Positions 44,945 to 56,384 of a stretch of DNA of 64,000 nt are shown here, piece after piece. The stretch comes from Acanthosepion esculentum. Taxonomy: Eukaryota > Mollusca > Cephalopoda > Sepiida > Sepiidae. Numbering within the stretch: position 1 is the stretch's first letter; every line of letters begins with the position of its first letter. A model generated the notes under the pieces. The model saw only the letters and a list, made by a program, of their open reading frames with translations. It searched no databases and had not been told where the DNA came from. The translations under genes were made by a program, and so were the position numbers. The stretch covers positions 17,697,213 through 17,761,212 of the forward strand of contig OZ038517.1 of NCBI GenBank assembly GCA_964036315.1. The letters run 5' to 3'.

Positions 44945-45130
44945 GAGGCCCGTAGAACAGTTGGTAGGGTGTTCGCTTGACAACCTAACTGTCAGGGTTT
45001 CAATTCTCGGTAGTGGATGCGCACTGATGAGTCCCAAATATAGGACGAAACGGCCGTCCAGAGCTTTCTGCATTCTGTGACAGTGCTTTCAGCATTCTGT
45101 TGAGGTTTCAGACTCGATGAATTACTTAAT
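44945..45130 (+). mobile_element. tRNA-headed SINE carrying a hammerhead ribozyme
   Basis: 44945-45016 is tRNA-like: AACAGTTGGTAGGGTGTTCG in the A-box region and AGGGTTTCAATTCTCGG in the T-arm/B-box region. A hammerhead core follows at 45024-45058. The 3' part has TTTCTGCATTCTGTGACAG and ends near AATTACTTAATTAC. It lies next to the Penelope-like fragment but on the other strand. SINE-like retroelements with a hammerhead are known in schistosomes (Sm-alpha); a match to a named family here is not shown. Confidence 0.65.
45024..45058 (+). ncRNA. Hammerhead ribozyme, canonical core
   Basis: CTGATGA (45024-45030), stem II GTCC (45031-45034) with GGAC (45043-45046) closing an 8-nt loop, GAAA (45047-45050), stem III CGG/CCG (45051-45056), then T and C at 45057-45058, the cleavage site. 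Every conserved core base is in place and G10.1-C11.1 pairs as in active ribozymes. Stem I is weak: GGATGC upstream and GCATTC at 45070-45075 can pair, but the bases next to the core do not. Activity is likely but untested. Confidence 0.75.
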
Positions 45131-45158
45131 TACATTTATCAAATCCTCCTAATTATTA

Positions 45159-45194
<36 letters not shown>

Positions 45195-45287
45195 GACTTA
45201 TTTCTTATATATATGAGAGTTTGTTCCTATAGATATATTTTAAAGTTTGTTCTTATCTCTCTATCTTACTTTACCTCTCTATCTCAT

Positions 45288-46000
<713 letters not shown>

Positions 46001-46010
46001 CACACACACA

Positions 46011-46074
<64 letters not shown>

Positions 46075-46107
46075 GGTGTGTTTGTGTGTACACATATATA
46101 GATGTGA

Positions 46108-46148
<41 letters not shown>

Positions 46149-46160
46149 TATAGATATATA
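46001..46160. repeat. Compound CA/CT/TA microsatellite
   Basis: CA, CT, CA and TA blocks with a short TGTGTTTG interruption. Confidence 0.93.
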
Positions 46161-46217
46161 TATGTTACATTAATTGCACAAATGCGAGTGTAATACCTAC
46201 CTATATTTACTCATTCG

Positions 46218-46219
<2 letters not shown>

Positions 46220-46286
<67 letters not shown>

Positions 46287-46522
46287 GCGGTACTTCGCGG
46301 AAAGTGCTCAATACCTGTGATAGAGCTAACATATACAATTGCATGGAAGAATTTTTTTATTTTTTGTGTGTCATCCCAAACAAACACAGAAGAAAATTCC
46401 CCCTCCCCCACGCACAAATAACCGAACACAATTAAAACATAAATAAATCCACTTTTGGAAAAATATACCAGTTTGCCTGACGATCGCAACAGCATGAAAC
46501 CCAGAGTTACAAACTATCAACA

Positions 46523-46592
<70 letters not shown>
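46220..46592. repeat. Two (TA)n arrays flanking a hammerhead-like remnant
   Basis: TA at 46220-46281 and 46524-46592. Between them 46475-46510 reads CTGACGATCGC-AAC-AGCATGAAACCC, a decayed relative of 36746-36770. Confidence 0.75.
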
Positions 46593-46594
<2 letters not shown>

Positions 46595-46595
<1 letters not shown>

Positions 46596-46870
46596 GAAAT
46601 GGACAAAGTCCGACAATTATTTTAAGACATTTTTATGTTTATACATTCTTTTTATAGATACATATATATTTAAGTAACTGCTCCGTTTATAATAAACAGT
46701 ATTAACGACATTTACTGGCCTCAATGTCCGAGAAATCTTCATAGAAAATAATCGGCCTCCGACAGGAATCGAACCTGTATCCTATACGGAACCGACATAT
46801 AGCCTGACGTGCCTTTAACCGATTTGGCCACAGAGGAGCGTTCGGTAAGCAATGTCGATTTTATTGTCTT
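46595..46870 (-). mobile_element. tRNA-Ser-like repeat family, copy 1
   Basis: Shares ATGAAATGGACAAAGTCCGA, TTATACATTCTTTTTATAGA, AATAAACAGTATTAA and ACATTTACTGGCCT with the copy at 47617. A tRNA-like stretch lies at 46753-46840 (minus) with an intact T arm (CAGGTTCGATTCCTG) but a broken anticodon arm. Confidence 0.6.
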
Positions 46871-46959
46871 TATCTTTAAACTACAATCTTCCGTGATTCT
46901 CTCACGTAAATTTATATCTGCTCATGGCGTGTCCAAATTAAAAACAAATGACGTCACAC

Positions 46960-47510
46960 ATTATGAAATGGACAAAGTCCGACAATAAAAGTCAGACCTT
47001 GCTAACCGAACGTAACTATAAGCTGTTAACTCTACCTGTCGACTCTCTCACTTTCGCGCTGAGAGGAAACCAGACGAGGCTCTGCCGAAGAGCAGAGTCG
47101 CCCATTGGAGAAGTAGCTGTCAATCCGACTTCGTATATACAGAGTATACGTGCAATTTTTGTCGTAAAAAACGGCCTTGTGCCACACCCCGCCTTGTGAC
47201 GAGGACTCAAGTAAATACCGAGGAGTTATCGATTAACTGTTTATTACATTAGTCTGTGTTCTCAACCGTGTACGATATTATTCTCTGGACGAAACTATTT
47301 CTTACTTTCTATACGTGAGTCAACATTTCCTATTTAGGACATAATAGTTGTACAGCAGGATCAAGTGGGTTCTATAGCCTTGGTTGGCAACCTTGTCGGA
47401 AGGTATCGGGTAAATACCGAGGAGTTAACCATTAGATTTCGTAAAAGCTCTGCTATCTCGATCTCTCTGCCTTCGTGGAGAGAGGTACCCAGACAACACT
47501 ATACCTACGG
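46960..47510 (+). repeat. Dispersed GC-richer repeat, second locus
   Basis: 47205-47345 equals the reverse of 14260-14400. Two related blocks with AAATACCGAGGAGTTA lie at 47212 and 47412. CAGACGAGGCTCTGCC and GAGCAGAGTC near 47072-47100 can fold. A fragment GACAAAGTCCGACAATAAA at 46972 belongs to the tRNA-Ser-like family. No gene. Confidence 0.55.
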
Positions 47511-47513
47511 GCA

Positions 47514-48012
<499 letters not shown>

Positions 48013-48029
48013 ATATATATATATATATA

Positions 48030-48200
48030 TGTACAACTATCGTGTCGAAAATAGGAAAGGTTGACACTCATATAGAAAATGCAAAGTCGTTTATCCCGGT
48101 ACACGGTTGACAACACTGACTAATGTAATAAAGCCGTGATACTGCCCTTCGGCGTAGCCTAGTCTGGGTTACTCTCCGTTAGATAGTCTTTGCGGCCATC
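48030..48200 (-). repeat. Dispersed GC-richer repeat, third copy
   Basis: AACTATCGTGTCGAAAATAG and GTACACGGTTGACAACACTG align with 14260-14340 and, inverted, 47240-47345. CTGCCCTTCGGCGTAGCC matches the block near 14730. Confidence 0.5.
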
Positions 48201-48790
48201 TCCAAACATAGAAAAAGTCTATGGTAGTAAATCCAAATAAAAAACAGTGTGCAAACACGAAGTTGGTTTGACGTCAAGCCCTGCAACCAGTTTATCCATT
48301 AAAGTAATGCTCTGTATTATTTTGGTTCGTTTCGGTACGACCAAGAGGTGAGAGCCAGTGGTCTAGGCACCATCACCCAACCCTGCATCCTGGAGCTGGT
48401 CACTCAAGTCTCAGAATCAATGGGCTGAATTTTGACTAGACTGGGCGCTGCCTTGATCAAAACAAACCAACAGAAAACAACCATCTAGAAATATAAACAA
48501 TTAAAATTTAAGATCCCTCATCCTGAAAAGTACATAAAAAAAATAAAGGCACAAACTGCTGTGGCCTTTTTAAGGCCAGAAATAAAGACACAAAGAAAGG
48601 TATTGAGTTAAACAAATATATTAACAGAAACGGTAATACAAACATATACAAACGAGAGTGTTACAGCAAGAATGTTCGGTCTGACTGTCAGAGTCGACTG
48701 CTGAAAACTTCACCTACCAAAAGGCAGTACCTGCTCCTATTTATAGCTGGGAGAATCCATCCGTGCCCGGGTGAATTACCATAGCACATA
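48201..48790. other. Unassigned sequence of balanced composition
   Basis: No frame of note. It includes TATTTATAGC near 48760 and GGCCTTTTTAAGGCC (48565), a 15-bp palindrome-like word. It could be part of an LTR; I cannot find matching ends. Confidence 0.35.
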
Positions 48791-48838
48791 GATAGATATG
48801 AAAAGACTCTAGAATAAATATATATATATGAACAGACA

Positions 48839-48874
<36 letters not shown>

Positions 48875-49212
48875 GTAGCATCTAATCTTCCCGATATTTA
48901 TTTGTATAATGACACAAAATGTGGTACAAGGCCAAAATCGGGATGGGGAAAAGGACCCAGACATATCAAAATATTCCTAACAAAACAACCCATTCCTACG
49001 TACCTTTCTTACTACATCCACCATATTACCTCCTTGTCTCTATGAAAATACTAAATAGCCCCATATGTACTGTTCTTGTCTGTTGAGGGGGGGGGGGGTA
49101 AAACAATTTAAAAACGAGCGCCAATGAGTATTTACAATATGAATATATAATCTATTTACAAGAAACTAAACAAAATGATATTAGTAATAAAAACCCACAG
49201 AATCATTAAATG

Positions 49213-49287
49213 CGGCCTGACGATTGCGTCTAGCATTCAACAGTCTGTCGCCTCTGAGGGTTGACGCCAATGTTCACTTTTATATTT
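49213..49287 (+). repeat. Hammerhead-like repeat unit, decayed
   Basis: CTGACGATTGCGTCTAGCAT begins at 49217, followed by TCAAC in place of GAAAC, CAGTCTGTC and GCC; GGC/GCC stem I is kept. It ends GTTCACTTTTATATTTGTA and runs straight into (GATA)n. Same unit as each arm of the 60911-61054 palindrome. Confidence 0.6.
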
Positions 49288-49288
49288 G

Positions 49289-49290
<2 letters not shown>

Positions 49291-49338
<48 letters not shown>

Positions 49339-49497
49339 TGAATAAAGACTGACATATATATATGAATAAAGACTGTCATAAAGAGATGCGAATAAAGACT
49401 GAGATAGATAGATAGATAAATAGATAGATATGAATAAAGACTGAAATATATATATATATGAATAAAGACTGTCATAAAGAGATGCGAATAAAGACTG

Positions 49498-49568
<71 letters not shown>
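49291..49568. repeat. (GATA)n array with TATGAATAAAGACTGA spacer
   Basis: GATA blocks broken four times by (TAT/GC)GAATAAAGACTG(A/T). A unit of about 110 bp with GTCATAAAGAGATGCGAATA is directly repeated (49376 and 49471). Confidence 0.93.
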
Positions 49569-49569
<1 letters not shown>

Positions 49570-49639
49570 CCAAGATCTATCGGAAAAATAACGGTATTTG
49601 GTGAAAGAGGGATAAGCGGATTATGTTATCCAACATGAT

Positions 49640-49960
49640 ATCTTGGGAGTATATATTCACCACCTGCCCATAACGCCCTCAGCATCCGGCTGTTCATAGC
49701 CAAGAATATCGCCCTACTAGAACAGACACTCTATTCCCCTGATCTTACTCCGTGTAGCTTCTTTCTTTTCCCCAAGCTGAAGGGGATCATGAAGCGGATC
49801 CATTTTGAAGGCGTAGAAGCCATCAAGTGGACCGTAACGACGAAGTTGACGGGCATCTAAGAACAATCCATCCAACAATGCCTGGAACCGTGGCATAAAA
49901 GAATGGAAAACTGCCTTAGACTCGAGTGGGTATGTTCTGAAGGGGAAACCATTTAGTTGG
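49640..49960 (+). pseudogene. Mariner transposase C-terminal fragment
   Basis: YSPDLTPCSFFLFPKLKGIM (about 49734) followed by FEGVEAIKW and, about 30 codons on, an IQQCLEPWHKRME segment and EW-CSEGE. In an active copy the third catalytic Asp is in PCDFF; here it reads PCSFF, so it is lost. Stops are present. Confidence 0.65.
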
Positions 49961-50028
49961 CTGTTTGGAATTGAAATGAATTGTTAGTGACACCAGTCCC
50001 ATTACTTTTCATGATTACCTCTTATATA

Positions 50029-51300
50029 CAAGGTAACCAAAATGTTCTGTCCGTTTTTAAAGGAAAAAAGAAAACGCTTCACTGTATGTGTAACTTATAT
50101 TTAGTTTTCGAAGTAATCGCCATCGGCATCCAGCACCTTCTGCCAACGTGTTTCCAGCTGTTCAATGCCCTTGCGGTAGAACTCGGGGGGTTTTGACGCA
50201 AAGAATTCCGTGAGGGCTTTGCGCAAGTCTGCTTCATTGGTGAAGGATTCCCACGAAGATGATTATCCAGTGAGTGGAAGAGGTGGTAATCGGATGGCGC
50301 AAGGTCAGGTGAATAAGGTGGATGGCACAAACTCTACCACCCAAGTTGCTGTATGTTATCCCTGATCACTCGCGCGACATGCGGCCTGGCGTTGTCATGG
50401 AGGAAAAGCACACCTTTGCGAATCACCAGTGCTGGCTCCTTCTGGCGCAATGCCTGTTGCACACGTTTCAATTGCTGTGAGTATAAGTCTTCAGTGACCG
50501 TTTGGCCCGTTGGTAGCAGTTCATAATGAACCACTTGACGACCTGTCCACCAGACACAAGGCATAATCTTGCGTGGGTGCATAGGCGGTCTTGCGGTGTG
50601 AGGGACAGCATCCTGAGGAGACAAGCAATGTCTGGAACGCTTTGGAGTTTCGTACAGAATTCAATTTTCATGACTGGTAAACACTCGATTGAATAAGGAT
50701 GCGGTACGGTGGCGAGAAAGCAGAAATACGCAGGCTGCCACTCGTTGTCTCTTGTGGACCTCCAACAGCGTTTGCCGAACCCACTTGCTCAGTTTGTACG
50801 TCTTACCTAGGCAGTACAGGTGAAGTCTAACTGTTTCATCGGAAACGTTGAACTGTCTTGCAAGTTCACCACACGTTAGACTACTGTCCTCTTCAATGGC
50901 CGCCTTCAGGACTCCGTCATTCAAGACCTGTGGTCGTCCACTGCGAGGCTCATCATGGAGAGACAAATCTCCCGACTTGAATTTTCGAAACCAACGCCTT
51001 GCAGTACGTTCATCCACAGCACTATCCCCAAACGCTTGACATATGCGGCGACTTGATGCAGCTGCTGATAAGCCCACTTTGAAGTCGTAAAGCAAACAGC
51101 CCCGAACGAGATCTCTAGACACTTCCATCCTTCTCACAGCTGTCCGGCTTATAACTGATGGCCGGGTACGGTGCGCGTGTTTTTTATAACGTCTGATGTT
51201 CCTACTTCTGGCTGTCCGAATTTGAAAACAATTTCTACACGCATTTCGTATATATTTCAACTTAAATAAAAAAACGGACAGAACTTTTTTGGTTACCTTG
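50029..51300 (-). mobile_element. Full-length mariner element with TIRs and TA duplication
   Basis: CAAGGTAACCAAAATGTTCT at 50029 is mirrored at 51270-51300 over about 30 bp. TA flanks both ends (50027-50028, 51301-51302). Length 1272 bp. Confidence 0.92.
50079..51128 (-). pseudogene. Mariner transposase, inactivated
   Basis: ATG at 51128 opens MEVSRDLVRGCLLYDFK. Residues to about 120 form the HTH region with RRWFRKFKSGDLSL and DEPRSGRP. The frame continues through a TGA at 50661-50663 and a TAG at 50334-50336. The second motif LHDNARPHV and third motif LAPSDYHLF are intact. The first reads TSHEN in place of TGDEK, so the first catalytic Asp has become His and the next Trp is the stop. A frameshift near 50250 garbles the last 55 residues. 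The upstream frame to 51359 includes the TIR and is not real coding. Confidence 0.85.
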
Positions 51301-51354
51301 TATATAAATACACACACGCGCGCGCGCACACACACACACACGCACATATTCATA

Positions 51355-51725
51355 AACAATTATATGGGTCACGCTGCAACATGTTTGACAAGAAGACATA
51401 CTACATCTTTCTGACAATAGCCCAATTAGGTCTCATTTAAATATCCATGGAAACCTACCGGACCTTATTCGAAACATACTTGATGACAACAAAAATATAA
51501 TAGCATCATCTACATGTGAAAAAAGGCTAAAAATAATGGAAGACTTAATAATTAAAAAACAACACTCAATAACATCAACTATGAACATGGACACAATATC
51601 TTGACCGTGTTTAGAAAATGAAAACATTATATAAATACATGCATGCAACAAACTATTTCTTGTTAACAGTTAATATATTTCAACCTTGAAAATGGCTAAA
51701 TGTATAGCCGAAAGCGCTCGGATTA
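51355..51725 (+). pseudogene. Penelope-like GIY-YIG end with 3' hairpin, copy 1
   Basis: Traces of a nuclease C-terminus: YMGHAATCLTRR, then a LNIHG-like segment, then IIASS and KRLKIMEDLII. The order matches copy 2 at 51840. The 3' UTR ends CTTGAAAATGGCTAAATGTA and TAGCCGAAAGCGCTCGG, a decayed hammerhead-like hairpin (51688-51716). Confidence 0.6.
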
Positions 51726-51729
51726 AAAG

Positions 51730-51734
<5 letters not shown>

Positions 51735-51799
<65 letters not shown>
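51735..51799. repeat. (TA)n microsatellite
   Basis: Pure TA between the two Penelope-like copies. Confidence 0.95.
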
Positions 51800-51802
<3 letters not shown>

Positions 51803-51839
51803 TAGGACAAATATTATTTACTAATTTAAATGTCCATTA

Positions 51840-52260
51840 AGGAATTGTATTCCTGATCAATCAAAATTCATAAGTAATTATATAGGCCACACTACAACAT
51901 GTTTGACACGCAGATCCACTCTACATCTTTCTGACCATAGCTCAATTATATCTCATTTAAATATTCATGGAGACCTACCGGACACTATTCGTAACATACT
52001 TGTTGACAACACAAATATAATAGCATCGTCTAGAGTTTAAAAAATGGCTAAAAATAATGGAAGCCTTAATAAGAAAAATACTAGAAAAAAACAACATTCA
52101 ATAATATCACTATGAACATGGACACAATATCTTGACCGTGTTTTGAAAAATGAAAACATTATATAAATACATACATGCAACAAACTATTTCAAGCTAACA
52201 GTTAATATAATTCAACCTTGAAAATGGCTAAATGTATAGCCGAAAGCGCTCGGAAAAATA
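51840..52260 (+). pseudogene. Penelope-like GIY-YIG end with 3' hairpin, copy 2
   Basis: YIGHTTTCLTR (about 51880), TLHLSDHSSI-like, LNIHGDLPDTIRNILVDNTN (about 51958) and LKIMEALI. YIG and the following Arg are the GIY-YIG core. The same CTTGAAAATGGCTAAATGTA hairpin ends it (about 52222-52250). The two copies are about 90 percent alike and in the same orientation, 530 bp apart. Confidence 0.65.
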
Positions 52261-52367
52261 TAACATTTAGACAGTTTTTATATAATTCTAGCTACTGAAA
52301 AGAAAAAATTATCAAATCACATGAAAAATTATATAAAAAAACTTAAAGCACATTGTTTAATGAAACT

Positions 52368-52372
<5 letters not shown>

Positions 52373-52417
<45 letters not shown>
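52373..52417. repeat. (TA)n microsatellite
   Basis: TA array followed by TATG words; the mariner at 52446 starts 28 bp later at a TA. Confidence 0.93.
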
Positions 52418-52427
<10 letters not shown>

Positions 52428-52445
52428 CATGTATGTATGTATATA

Positions 52446-53356
52446 CGAGGGGGATCCAAAAGTAACCGGAATTGTGTCATATAATTTAGTTCATTTATTG
52501 TTGCATGTTTATATTCTTATCACCTTCAAAGTATTCTCCATTTGAAGCAATGCACCGGTCCAGACGTGTTTTCCACTGTTCAAAGCAGTCCTGGAACTCT
52601 TATGAAGATATGTTTTTTAATGACTCCGTCGTTTTCTTCTTAACCTCTTCCGCATCTGCAAAACGTTTTCCTTTGAGAACTTTCTTCATTTTGGGGAACA
52701 AAAACGTCGCAGGGGGCAAGATCGGTGAGAAGTGGGGCCATGCTATTCTTGGTCAGAAGCTGTCTCACACTCAAGGCGGTGTGCGCTGGTGCATTGTCGT
52801 GATGCAACTACTATTCTCCACTTTGTCACAGGTCAGGGCGTTTTCGTCTCACCTTGTCTCTCAAATACTTCAGGACTTCCAAGTAAAAAGCCTGGTTAAC
52901 AGTTTGACCAGGAGGAACAGATTCTTTGTGGAGAATTCCTTTCACATCAAAGAAACAAATCAGCATCGTCTTGACATTGGACTTCACTTGACGCACTTTT
53001 TGGGGGCGCCGTGGTGACATTGCTTCCACTGACTTGATTGCTGTTTCGTTTCCGGGTCGTAACCATAGCACCAGCTTTCGTCACCAGCGATGACCTTCGA
53101 AAAAAGGTCTGGTTCAACTACCAACTGTTCTTTCAGTTTACGACACGCATCCTTTCAGCCATGGTAAAAATAGACGAAAAGGCGAGAAACACTTCAAAAC
53201 AAATGTGAACCACTGAGCTGTACATATTCCCAGGATGACACCAGTTAGCACACTAATGCCTGAAGGTTGCCTCAAGTGGCCTCTAGCGGTGGAAGACTGA
53301 ACTACCAAGGGCTTATCACACAGAAAACGATTCCGGTTACTTTTGGGTCCCCCTAG
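52446..53356 (-). mobile_element. Mariner deletion derivative with TIRs and TA duplication
   Basis: CGAGGGGGATCCAAAAGTAA at 52446 is mirrored as TTACTTTTGGGTCCCCCTAG ending at 53356. TA flanks both ends (52444-52445, 53357-53358). Length 911 bp, about 400 bp short of a full mariner. Confidence 0.9.
52540..53165 (-). pseudogene. Mariner transposase lacking its DNA-binding domain
   Basis: Minus strand starts MAERMRVVN at about 53163, then jumps to a KEQLVVEPDLF segment, so about 130 residues of the HTH domain are deleted. The catalytic core follows: AGDESWC (first Asp), LICFFDVKGILH, FYLEVLKYLRDKVRRKRPDL, HDNAPAHT-like (second Asp, in a shifted frame), TDLAPCDVFLFPK (third Asp) and a C-terminal WKTRLDRCIA segment. 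Several stops and shifts. The deletion is the mirror of that in the 19645 element, which kept the DNA-binding half. Confidence 0.75.
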
Positions 53357-53357
53357 T

Positions 53358-53358
<1 letters not shown>

Positions 53359-53445
<87 letters not shown>
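53359..53445. repeat. (CA)n-(TA)n microsatellite
   Basis: CA run, then TA. The mariner right end abuts it. Confidence 0.95.
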
Positions 53446-53448
<3 letters not shown>

Positions 53449-53552
53449 ATATTTGGAGGAAGGTTGTATGAAAAAAGTTGAAAACAATGTTTTCGTGTGA
53501 AGCGTTTCCTCTAAAACTGTTCTTGATATATGAAATATTATATATCGTTATC

Positions 53553-53711
<159 letters not shown>

Positions 53712-53861
53712 CGCGGTACTGTCGCCTTTCTTGGGGTGAATGGATTAAAAGAATTTTAAAAAAATACATTGAAATCATTAACACGATTATAAGAATCAAA
53801 TCTGGAATTTAGAATTATGACCTAAGAAGATTGAAGAAGAAAGTTGTATTTTTTAGAAGCG

Positions 53862-54364
53862 TTTCACCCCAAGCAAAGCGGGAAGCCACTAGCACGCAAG
53901 GGGTCACAGAGAATTAGAGTCCAAATAGGAGTGATAGAGGAAAGGATAAAGAGAAGGATAGGGGACAGATCAAGGCATCTGGAGACGTCGATTGACATTA
54001 CATTTGAATAGTTGGAGATTATAGCTATCAGGGAAACAAGAAGAAAGAACGAAGTCCCACAGGCGAGAGGTGCGAGACATGAAGCTATTGGAGTAGAAGA
54101 GACGGCGACATTTAACAGTTTTAACAGTGAAAGTGTGTGAGCGAGATGCCAGCCTAGTTGAACGCTTAAATTCATGAAGTTTGGGAACCAGCGAAAGCAG
54201 ATCCTCGGAGCAGTTACCATGGAAGTATTTATAAAAAAGTCAGTGAGAGAGGCGACGGCACGTCTGTGAGAGAGCGACTGCACACGAGATGCTAGATCAG
54301 GGCCAATTACGTTGCATATCCGTGTCAGGATCTTAACAAGAACCTTGAGACAAACATAATTCTT

Positions 54365-54367
<3 letters not shown>
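53862..54367 (-). pseudogene. LINE RT C-terminal copy with 3' UTR
   Basis: Minus strand: LVKILTRICNVIGPDLASRV (from about 54350), QSLSHRRAVASLTDFF, then C-terminal parts in other frames, and the 3' UTR CACCCCAAGCAAAGCGGG (inverted) also seen at 34845 and 60040. Same family as 34808-35590. Confidence 0.7.

Positions 54368-54458
<91 letters not shown>
54368..54458. repeat. (TA)n-(TG)n microsatellite
   Basis: TA to 54418, TG to 54458. Confidence 0.95.
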
Positions 54459-54459
<1 letters not shown>

Positions 54460-54545
54460 TGATAGCATTTTGCATGAAACAGACTGCCGCGTCTGGGTGG
54501 TGACATCAATGTCCACCTTCATTTTTACATTCGCTCTATCTCTAA
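54459..54545 (+). repeat. Hammerhead-like repeat unit, decayed
   Basis: GTGATGATAGCATTTTGCAT, GAAAC, AGACTGCCGCGTC: CUGANGA has lost its first C, and stem II is GCA-TTT-TGC. It ends TCCACCTTCATTTTTACATT, the same end as 49213-49287 and 61017-61054. Confidence 0.5.
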
Positions 54546-54583
54546 TATTGAGCCTTTTAACACATAACTATAGAATACATTAA

Positions 54584-54590
<7 letters not shown>

Positions 54591-54657
<67 letters not shown>
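54591..54657. repeat. (TA)n microsatellite
   Basis: Pure TA upstream of the LINE fragment. Confidence 0.95.
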
Positions 54658-54658
<1 letters not shown>

Positions 54659-54705
54659 GGACGCTCCCGTCGGTTTCGACGTATGAGGATCTGACATCTT
54701 AATTG

Positions 54706-55135
54706 ATTCAGTTATGAAATTTTAAGTGGCATTTCAGACCCGCTAGTGATTTACAAAGGAGGCCACACATGGAGCAAGAGTGAGGATTGTGAGATGAGAT
54801 CACTGTTAGATTGGCTGACCTTTCAGATGTTGCTCTCGATTCTTGAAGATGATTCAGAGAAGCAGATTGAAAATTGCTGAGTCCACTAAAACATGTTGAT
54901 CTCCATTCTACCCGCTCCTGGGCCAAGCGCTCAATGGTGTTATGTGGTATATTGACCAGCTGACAAGTTGCTTTTCAGCGTGTCTTTGTATCTTGGTCAT
55001 GGGTGTCCTACATTCCTGTAGCCCTGCTCTAACTGGCTGTACATTAGGATCTTGGGTATCCTGTCATCAGACATTCTCAAGACATGACAATTCCACCGTA
55101 ACTGAGACTGTATGAGAAAAGTTTCGATTCCACCA
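54706..55135 (-). pseudogene. LINE ORF2 C-terminus with C2H2 zinc finger
   Basis: Minus strand: FLIQSQLRWNCHVLRMSDDR (about 55120-55060), KILMYSQLEQGYRN, then after a shift a 72-codon open frame MAQERVEWRSTCFSGLSNF that ends CSMCGLLCKSLAGLKCHLKF and H-N-stop. C-x2-C...H-x3-H is a zinc finger at the very end of the protein. The LRW-H(V/L)xRM motif is typical for the region after the RT in several LINE clades. Sister copy at 9856-10180. Confidence 0.7.
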
Positions 55136-55159
55136 TTACACCTGTTAAATAGGTCTACG

Positions 55160-55217
<58 letters not shown>
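55160..55217. repeat. (TA)n microsatellite
   Basis: Pure TA next to a foldback unit. Confidence 0.95.
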
Positions 55218-55219
<2 letters not shown>

Positions 55220-55365
55220 TAATTAGTACATATATGTGTACCTATGTTACGGTGTGCGACTATAGTTTCGCTGGGTGGTTCCCATCTCATCGGGCACAGG
55301 ATCTAGCGAAAATATAGTCGCAGACCAAATCGTAGATACACGTATATGTACTAATTAATATATAC
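55218..55365. mobile_element. Small foldback unit, ~58-bp arms
   Basis: TACTAATTAGTACATATATG at 55217 pairs with CGTATATGTACTAATTAATA ending near 55363; inner parts GCGACTATAGTTTCGCT and AGCGAAAATATAGTCGC also pair. The centre is CGGGCACAGGATC. It may be a MITE; TA lies on both sides. Confidence 0.65.
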
Positions 55366-55499
55366 CTTTGCTGTGCATAACCGCATCCAGTACTATCACG
55401 TTAACACCAAATGCATAAATTTAACGATTATTTATTTGCCCACGTATGCACACCAGTGCAACCTTACACGCTTGCTTATATCTGGCCATTCAATTATCT

Positions 55500-55706
55500 A
55501 ACCCAGTTGTTCTGTTTCTGATTAGTCTTGTGTCTATCGTCTCTTCATGTTGACTTAAATATCGTCTAATCCTAAGTATGTTTCTAATAACCATGTCCTG
55601 AAGATGGTCTACTAGACCGAAACGTCTGACGTCGACAATAAAATAGCATTAAAACAGTAAACTTGCATATTTGGATTTTGTTTTGTCTTTTCCATATTTT
55701 TCATCA
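55500..55706 (+). mobile_element. Penelope-like 3'-end repeat, copy 2
   Basis: Near-identical to 10530-10735. Ends in (TA)n at 55709. Confidence 0.55.
55608..55643 (+). ncRNA. Hammerhead-like ribozyme motif
   Basis: CTGAAGA, extra T, stem II GGTCT-ACT-AGACC (five full pairs; the copy at 10610 has one wobble here), GAAA, stem III ACGT-CTG-ACGT, C. Flanks TGTC/GACA start stem I. Coordinates may be off by two or three bases. Confidence 0.55.
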
Positions 55707-55748
<42 letters not shown>

Positions 55749-55752
<4 letters not shown>

Positions 55753-55870
55753 TTTATTTGAATATTACAACATAAATATGTTATAAAATCACGACAAAAG
55801 TAGCCATTTTGTTTCAACACTTCTTGTGTCTTGTCAAGTGATGATATAGAATATAGAATAAATGGTTTTA
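55749..55870 (-). repeat. Dispersed repeat with hammerhead-like fold, copy 2
   Basis: Matches 37050-37200. Minus strand reads TTGACAAGACACAAGAAGTG and TTGAAAC. The (TA)n at 55709-55748 precedes it. Confidence 0.55.
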
Positions 55871-56165
55871 AAAGTTTCAAATTAATCAACGATCCTTAGC
55901 TAAGAGTAAACGCTGTTACGTAAGCCAGAGTGGCCAATCAAAAAGCAAGTATAGGATGATTCGAAAAATTTGACAACTAAGCAAGGCTATCTAGATATTA
56001 AAAGATTTATAAAATTTGAAATTAAAAATTAAAATTAAAAATAAAATTAAAATTACCTATTAAGAAATCTAAATCAGATCTCTATTAAGTTTTAAATTGT
56101 AAAATTACTAAGGAGAAAAAAAAAAAAAAAAAAAATAAATCTAAAAATATTGAGCACTCTTTAAA

Positions 56166-56215
<50 letters not shown>

Positions 56216-56384
56216 ATTGATTGGGAATAGGTGTATGTAAGTAAATATCACTTACCTGACAAGGAATGATACCAAAGTAAATGTAGACGGCATACCAGAA
56301 ACAGGGGGAAGAAAAATGAAAAGAGAATGAAAGAAAGAAAATATTAATAACATAAGATAAATATTTAGCGTGGGGGGAAGGAAA
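55871..56384. other. AT-rich unassigned sequence
   Basis: Holds AAATTAAAATTAAAA-type simple sequence near 56020-56060, an A run at 56117-56135 and (TA)n at 56167-56212. No gene. Confidence 0.5.

Noticed and set aside
48201..48790. LTR retrotransposon end
   Set aside because: Composition and a TATA-like word suggested it, but I found no TG...CA ends, no target duplication and no second copy.
52505..53017. 170-codon plus frame
   Set aside because: It is the antisense shadow of the mariner transposase on the minus strand.
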